Assembly (NCBI RefSeq): GCF_037325665.1
Contig: NC_090246.1
Location: 38,695,445 to 38,759,444 of the forward strand
DNA: 64,000 nucleotides
Direction of reading: 5' to 3'
Source of the DNA: Littorina saxatilis
Taxonomy: Eukaryota; Mollusca; Gastropoda; Littorinimorpha; Littorinidae
Shown here: in pieces, positions 57,530 to 64,000 of the stretch
Layout: every line of letters starts with the position of its first letter
Numbering within the stretch: position 1 is the stretch's first letter
Program-made: the position numbers and the translations under genes
Notes under the pieces: generated by a model
Told to the model about the DNA's origin: nothing
The model's input: only the letters and a program-made list of their open reading frames with translations
Databases searched by the model: none

Positions 57530-58266
57530 CGGAGTGGGGGGTGCGCAGCTGATTCTTTATCGTCGTCTGGCTACTGCCAGCGCCGACTTGAAGCTCTCGG
57601 TCGATGCCGAGGTTACAATTACTTCATCTAATTGGTTCCAGGCCACTACAGTCTTTGGAAAAAACGAATGTCTGTATTGCTCAGTGTTACAGCGTGGCAC
57701 GGTGAAGCATCTGCTATTGTTCCTGATGTAGTTGTCTACTGGGTTCGAGGTGCTATAGTCTCTGGAAGATTGACGTGGACGAATGAGGCGTCCTGGTTTT
57801 TGAGGGATCAGGAACTTGTCAGGCGGGATTGCCGGCACCAGCCCCTCAACCACTTTGTAGAGGGAGGTTAGACGCAGGTGTTCGCGACGTTCCTGGAGGG
57901 TTGGTAGTTGAAGCTTGTGTAAGAGCCCAGTGACGAAGCCAGGAGTCTTGGTTCTGTAGTAACCAGAGATGAAGCGGGATGCGTTCCGCTGTATGCGCTC
58001 CAATCTCTCGACGTCCTGCTTAAGGTATGGGTCCCAGATGGTGGCACCGTACTCAAGAAGAGGGCGGATGAGGGCAAGGTAGGCGTTGTGCCTGCAGTTT
58101 GATGGGCAGTGGCGCAGGTTGCGGCGGAGGAATCCGAGGGTGCTGTTTGCTTTCTTAGAGATGTAGTTGATGTGGGTGGACCATTTCAGGTCGTTAGAGA
58201 ACTGAATGCCAAGGTAGGGGTTCGTGGGTACACTCTTGAGGATGGTGCTGTCTAGGGAGTAGAGGT
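57530..58266 (-). mobile_element. 5'-truncated LINE (jockey/CR1-group), C-terminal reverse transcriptase
   Basis: The minus strand is open from about 58266 to the stop at 57557, reading YLGIQFSNDLKWSTHINYIS, LGFLRRNLRHCPSNCRHNAY, PLLEYGATIWDPY and LERIQRNASRFISGYYRT, the post-catalytic thumb and C terminus of a non-LTR reverse transcriptase. The catalytic domain and endonuclease are missing: the copy is cut off at its 5' side, as usual for LINEs. The open frame of about 236 codons suggests a fairly recent insertion. It lies just upstream of the ZCCHC7-like gene, in opposite orientation. Confidence 0.85.
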
Positions 58267-58391
58267 ATCTAATTAATGCGGTTCACTTCTTTAACAGAAT
58301 ATTTTTACCATATTTTTCAGAGTCCCGTAATATCAGAGTAGTGAAGTTTGACACAATTTGAAGCTACAGCAAGGACTATTTATACATCAAA

Positions 58392-61300
58392 ATGGAAAGA
58401 GAATCCGCTGACAACATTGATGACGAAATGGACGAAGAGGAGATGGAGGCCATGTTGTACAGTCAGGTTCATTTTGCGTATGACCAACACACTGACCAAG
58501 GAATGAGTGACATACATCCTGCAGCATCCAGCTACTCGGCAACTGGACATGTTTTCTCCGTTGTCCGTTTTTCCAGCAAAGAACCCTGCAGCTTTTCTCA
58601 TGAGGAGTCAAGAGATTCACCAGTGTCAGTTCGTTCACATAGTGATGGTTCCTCTCCAGCCAGGATTTCTGTTTCTTCAGAAAATTCTTGGTGTGTAGAC
58701 ACCTCAGGAATCAATTCAGCTGCGCATGACTCTGGTTTAGTGCTTGACTTTAATGAATCAAAGAGAGTGACTGAGCTCTCACACCAAGGCAAAGAGAAAT
58801 CACAGAAAATAAAATGTCAAAAAGACCAAAACTCCAGTCAGGTGCATTTGGCAGAGGTGGTTGTGTTCAGTGAATCAGTGTCATCTCCTTTCAAGGAATC
58901 TGCTTCGGAGCCAAAGTTTGACCTGGAGGCAGAACTAGGCATGGAAGAAACTGCCAGTGCAAATGCAAAGAGCAAATTAAAGTCTGATGATGAAATAGAC
59001 ACCATAACGATCAATCCTTCACGTAAGAAGTATCTTAATTTCGGGAGTCCTTCTCCATCCTCTGATTTCATCAGGCTTGGCAGAGAGGTACCTGCTTCAC
59101 TAAAGATGAAGCCAAAGTCAAGCAGGGACTACAAAAAGCCTTTGAAGCGACTGTTATCCAGCCATTCCAGCTCTACCAAAGTACCACTGAAAGAAAAGAT
59201 TGTGGTGGTAGAATCAGACAGCAGCAGTTCTGGGACCAGTACTACTACTACTACTACTACTAGCAGCAGCAAAAGTAGTGACATCAGTAGTGAAAAGTCT
59301 TCCGATTTGGAGTCAGACAGCGATTTGGAGATTCTTGACAGCGAGTTGAAGATTCTTGACAGCGAGTTGAAGATTCTTGACAGCGGCAGACCTGAAACTA
59401 AAAAGTCCTCCAAACCACAGCTTGACCTGAACTGGAACGTCAACTCTATTGATCGCCAGACTATACAGATTGTCGAAAAATCTTTGCAAGGTAAGACTTG
59501 AACAGAATGTATTGCAGGCTATTTCAGTAATTCATAATTGTTCTCCTCAAGCTGATCATAATTTGCTCATAGTCACACTTTGAAGGAAAATACTGTGAAA
59601 TAAAGAGTGAGGGAGATAAGTGATGCATAGTTGCATTTGGTTGTTGTCATAGCTTGGTTATCAGAATGAACAATTGTAATAAGAATTGCCTTCAGAACAA
59701 CTTTTTCTGTTCTCTTTTGTTGAGGGAACAAGTACTGAAATAGAACTGAATAAAACCGTAACGTCAGACATTTTAATTTCTTTTTGTGGCAGAGATATAT
59801 CATATAATACATTTTCTGTGTAACGCTTTTTTCCTTTGACAATGACAGGGAACTTCAAAAACTGTGTTAGTCCATCTTTTAACAGGGCAAGGTGAAAGGC
59901 CAATTTTCTGAAATAAGCACTATCCCTGTTGCTTTTCACAAATTATGTTATATGGCATTTCAAGTTAGCATAGCAGTCCACGACCCCTTACAGTCCTAAG
60001 ATCTCTGCACTTGGCTTGCAAAATTTACTACATGTATTCTAATTTGGGTAAAATCCGCTTGTGGGAAAAGCCCAAAGGGTGCATATTTTTACTGCACGTT
60101 AACTGCAACCAATGGTAAATATATAATTTATATATATATGACTTGTAGATGTTACACTTGAGATAATAATAATATAGATAATGTAGTATAGTGTGTTTGT
60201 GTGTGTATGTTGTAACCTGATTTCTTATCTGTTCCATCAGGTGCAGCAGCTAATAAATGGGAAATAGACGATTCAGATCTGAAGCCTTCAGGGAAGGGAC
60301 GGCAAGTGTCTCGCTATTACGCCAAGAGTGAAATTATATGCCACAACTGCAAGAAAGCGGGACATCTGTCTAAAATATGCCCTGAACCAAAGGTTAGTCT
60401 ACAAATAAATTGATGATACAGTCGAACCTGTCTCTAATGACCATCCAAAGGACCAACCAAAAGTTGTCGTTATGGACAGGTGGTCACTTCAAGAGGCTGA
60501 ATTAAGGGTTCAAAAAGTCTGTGTGAATCTTAATCGTGTGGGTTACTAATTATACATTAGTGAGCAATATGTTCTTGTTTCTTTGCTTGTTTTTTTCACT
60601 AAAGCAGTAACATTTCATTTTCAGAATTTAGTTAAATGCATTGAAACCTCTGTTTTAATACCTAACCAAAAACAAAACAAAAAGCTGAAAAAATTGGTTC
60701 TTATGAAGGTGGGAGTCTTAAAGTGGAGATAAATTTACAGCCTTTGAATCGAGAAATTCCTTAGAGTTAGAAGTTAGAAGAGCGTCTTGAAACAAAGGGG
60801 ATCTTAGAACAGAAAATCTTCAAACCAGGTTTGACTGAACACTATTTGTTTGTGTTGTCATTTGTTTCTTCTCTTTGCAGAAAGTGCACAACTGCAATTT
60901 GTGTGGGCTACCAGGTCATTTCTCCAGTCGTTGCGCCAACCGTGTTTGCTACAACTGCAATTTTCCTGGGCACATGGGAGCAGATTGCCCGAGTCCTCGG
61001 AGGAACCCCCGTGACTTGTGTGCTCGCTGTAGGGTGAGGGGGCACAGCGAAGAGGTATGTGCCAAGGTTTGGTTTGAGTTGTGCAGGCAAGTGTCAATTG
61101 CCACTGAATGTATCATTTTGTATGCTTAGTTTTCAATACAGTGCAGTGTTGTTCCCAGACTCAGAGAACAATTAAGTGTTAAACTTTAAGACCTCCAAAA
61201 ATCTGAAAAAATCAGGTCTTAAAAAGGAGGGAGTCTTAAATGGAGGTTAATTTACAGAGGTTATGAACAAAGAATTAGAAAGAAAAAAAGGTCTTAAATT

Positions 61301-61697
61301 AAAACTGTATTAGGGAGGAATTCTTAAATTTGGGGGTCTTAAAAGGGGGGTTCCACTGTAGGTCAGTTGGACCTGGATTAAAAAAATGCATAGGTCCAAA
61401 TGTCCTGGCTAAAACAAATTCAACCAGAAGAACTCTTACATGTCAAAACTATTGGACGGTCAACCGGCTTGGGACCAGCAAAAGAAGTATGTATATTTTG
61501 TAGCTTGGTTGTACAACAGTATTTATTTCTGTGTGGACATTGAAATACATGTAGCTCTAATCTAACCTTTTTTTATGTTCTAAATGCTTCTCCCCCTAGT
61601 TTATTCATCCTGAAATGTTGACACTTTTACTCACCTTGTTGAATATTTTTCTTCATTTCAGCACTGCCCAGACCACTGGCGACAGTATCACGCCACG
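58392..61697 (+). CDS. ZCCHC7: ZCCHC7-like zinc-knuckle protein (TRAMP complex), 5' part; continues past the window
   Basis: Family role: ZCCHC7, the animal counterpart of yeast Air1/Air2, is the RNA-binding zinc-knuckle subunit of the nuclear/nucleolar TRAMP complex, which tags aberrant RNAs for the exosome. Exons with matching phases: 58392-59490, 60241-60392, 60881-61054, 61662-61697 (487 codons so far). Exon 1 encodes an acidic N terminus (DDEMDEEEMEAMLYSQVHF, as in ZCCHC7) and a long Ser-rich disordered region. Then come SRYYAKSEIICHNCKKAGHL (knuckle 1), CNLCGLPGHFSSRC, CYNCNFPGHMGADC, and CARCRVRGHSEEHC split across the last two exons and followed by WRQYH, a ZCCHC7 hallmark. An acceptor at 58320 precedes a short 5' UTR stretch, so an upstream non-coding exon is likely. 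ATG context (AAAATGG) is strong. Later exons, including the last knuckle, were not found before 64000. Confidence 0.9.
61180..61365 (+). repeat. 'GGTCTTAAA' dispersed repeat, copy 2
   Basis: Shares GGAGGGAGTCTTAAAT, GGGGGTCTTAAAAGG and GGTTCCACTGTA with 32820-32935. Intron 3 of the ZCCHC7-like gene. The same intron holds no recognised exon apart from this. Confidence 0.5.
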
Positions 61698-64000
61698 GTG
61701 AGTTTGTTTGTTTGTCCCTACTGGTGTGTTGAATGGATGGTATTGGTCAGACTGTTTGCAGGGAGTTTCTGGCAAATTTGACAAATCTGAAAAATGAGGA
61801 ATCTACTGTACCTTAATGCTAGACGCACACGGCACGATTTGCTCAAACAAGAGGCGAAGCCTTCAAGGCTCCAGTAAGAAATCAACAAACAGTAACATAA
61901 CACAAACTCACTCACTCCGTAACACACACACACACGCACACACACACACAGTTAAAACTAACGCATCATATCAACTCCATGTATAATTTTCAAAAGAAGG
62001 CAAACAGATAAAATGACTAGGGTAATAGGTTAGGTACCTGCCATGTGGGCACTTTTTCCACTGCTGTCCTCAGTCCTATACTTTTCATCAAGACTTGTCA
62101 CCATGCCGAGTAGATCTAAATTCGGAAGTCTTCATGTGGCTGAGGCATATATCTGACATAGCGTCGATCTTGTTGTAGGTTAACCTCCTTTCTGAAACAA
62201 ATGGCAAAATGCGATTAGTTATGATGACTACAACCTACACAAATATAAACAGTGTTTTGAAACAGAATAGTCAGGTTATACAAGCCACTTTACCTATGCA
62301 GCATGGTAACCCTACAATATGCGAAACATGTCGACTGCAGCAGCCTGGTTCTTAAAATAATTCTGACGGTCAGCACAGCCAGAAATGCCAACAAAGACAA
62401 GAAAGCTGTGGCAAGGTAAGCTTACCAAACGTTACATAGCGAATCATATGATAGTGCGTAAACAGCAAACAGTAGATCTACAATCAAAGAGAGGATCGAG
62501 TCTGGAATGAAACGCGATACAGATCTAGCATTCAAAAACTGTCTTTCACGTTCAAGGAAGTTGTTGCAAAGTACTTAAGACTTACTAAATTGTACAGACA
62601 AAACCATGACAGTGCATGTTTTGAATCTGAGGAAAAAATCGTGATCATTTTGACTTTGAGAACAGATTCATTCCGTTTCCTTATATCTGCATGTTCAAGT
62701 AAATGGTGGACAGTTTTTTTCGGGCAGAGTAAACTTAACTTGAGACTCTACTGCAAGTCTTGAAATTCACATAAATCGAACCACGAGCAAAGACATCCAA
62801 ACATTACAGGCACTTTAGATCAACTCATTTCACTAGAGGTGACTGCCTAGCACTGTGTTTGACATCCGTGTCTGCTGAAATAAAAAGAAATTAAAACAAA
62901 ACGGATTAACAGTAGGTGACACGTTATCAGAGTGGGAGACACTAGATCTGTCTCTGAACTTACCGGGATACGGCTGCAAGATCGACACTGACTGCCGCGC
63001 TTTCGACAGCTCTTCCTCGCGTGGACATTGGAAACACGCTGTGCAGATCAAATTGTAGGAAATCTCCCTTTGGTATCTTCTTTATTTACTTTTCTGGAGC
63101 TTAGAAACCGAACAACATGAAATCGTCTTCCCCGGCGAATTGGCGAGGTGAGAACTGGACCACAATCCTTCGCGCGACCCCTGACCTGATCTTGACACCT
63201 GACCTGCCGTCTACATGCCAAACACGACACAAATCAGTCAACTGCTTGTACCCCTTCAAAACCCCCCACCACCCGTTTTCTTTGGATACACGCTTTAACT
63301 ACACACATGCCGACACAATGTTGATCATTGCTTCAATAATTTGAAGATGGTGCTTGAAAATTAACCACGTGAAATGAGTATTTCGGTGTTTAGCCAAAAA
63401 TGTTAAAGTTTCTACCACAGACATACACACATACATACATACGCACGCACGCACGCACAGACAGACAAAGTTTACCATCGCATAGGCTACACTTACGTGA
63501 GCCAAAAAGCACCACAAGTATGGTAATTAATTAAATCAAAGTGAGTGAATGCCCTTCAGGGCTCTACTTCTCTCGAGTGTTGGAAGCGCACAGCACGATT
63601 TGCTCGAAAACGCACCACAAGTATGGCAGTTAATTAAATCAAAGCCTTTCAGGGGCCTACCTCTCTTGAGTGTTGGAAACACAGTTGTCAAGAAGCGCTG
63701 TCTGGTCCCCTAGTAATGTTCACCTCATACACAAACAAGGGAATAACTCTGTGGAAATAACCCAAATCAACCATCACAAAGAGTCCTCTGTTTATCTATT
63801 TTTTGAAATTTAATGAAGTTTTTAAAACACTGTCTTGTGCCAAATAAACGTATAAAAGCAGTCCTCCTGCGTGGTAGCATTATTTGTGATGGCACTCTTC
63901 CACGACGCTTGCAAATCCTGACAGAGTTATTTCTGAACATGGTCTACTGCCTCAGACTTTGCCAGTTTGTGTCTGTTGCTGCGTGTTTGTGTCTGGTTGT
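61698..64000. other. ZCCHC7-like intron, no exon recognised to window end
   Basis: Contains a short CA run at 61923-61951, GCAC runs at 63430-63465, and a repeated segment (63485-63568 and 63607-63680, sharing AAAACGCACCACAAGTATGG-like and AATTAATTAAATCAAA and CTCTCTTGAGTGTTGGAA-like parts), with a related scrap at 61820-61880 (CACGATTTGCTC). No zinc knuckle or other exon could be recognised. Confidence 0.5.

Noticed and set aside
61055-61129. Read-through of ZCCHC7-like exon 3 into the intron
   Set aside because: A GTATGT donor follows codon GAG, and the next exon at 61662 supplies the missing knuckle Cys and WRQYH, so the spliced reading is far better supported.

Overview
The window looks like nuclear DNA of a marine gastropod-type mollusc. 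The evidence is two spliced metazoan genes with short exons and long introns, several tRNA-headed SINE families, an AAAG-tailed short retroposon, very many microsatellites and a dense, nested load of small DNA transposons. The phylum is inferred from general repeat style and protein character; no species-level marker was seen. A 200-base run of N at 30142-30341 shows this is a scaffold.

Layout. (1) 0.5-6.3 kb: a Ginger/KRBA2-like DNA transposon with long, divergent terminal inverted repeats. It holds one spliced minus-strand gene (about 730 aa) joining an integrase-type transposase, an octapeptide array, a PHD finger and a Cys-rich tail. Other repeats have inserted into its arms. (2) 6.3-17.7 kb: no gene; SINEs, a GC-rich 'CGCCGG' hairpin family, a LINE scrap, MITEs, a 1.2 kb fold-back and long (CT)n runs. 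(3) 17.8-39.8 kb, plus strand: a complete-looking inactive-rhomboid (iRhom, RHBDF1/2-type) gene that I could thread through 14 coding exons (about 731 aa) with consistent splice phases. Its introns hold a 23-copy 68-bp minisatellite abutting an exon, two deletion derivatives of one hAT-like transposon, a mariner-type element, MITEs and SINEs. (4) 39.8-57.5 kb: no gene found; iRhom 3' UTR signals, a SINE inserted in a MITE, a degraded DIRS-type retroelement fossil, several SINEs, and an element packed with TCAAGGTCA nuclear-receptor-type half sites. (5) 57.5-58.3 kb: a 5'-truncated LINE on the minus strand. (6) 58.4 kb to beyond the right edge: the 5' part of a ZCCHC7 (Air1/2-like TRAMP zinc-knuckle) gene, four coding exons seen.

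The two host genes are unrelated in function: iRhom acts in ER/secretory trafficking of ADAM17 and EGF-family clients, ZCCHC7 in nuclear/nucleolar RNA surveillance. They only share orientation. The most notable observations are the iRhom intron-2 minisatellite, whose repeat unit contains the 3' splice junction of exon 3 (about 22 decoy acceptors), the retained Ser/His pair in this iRhom (GPSG), the integrase-octapeptide-PHD-CXC fusion, and the transposon-borne cluster of TCAAGGTCA sites. All domain and family calls come from reading the sequence by eye, not from database searches.
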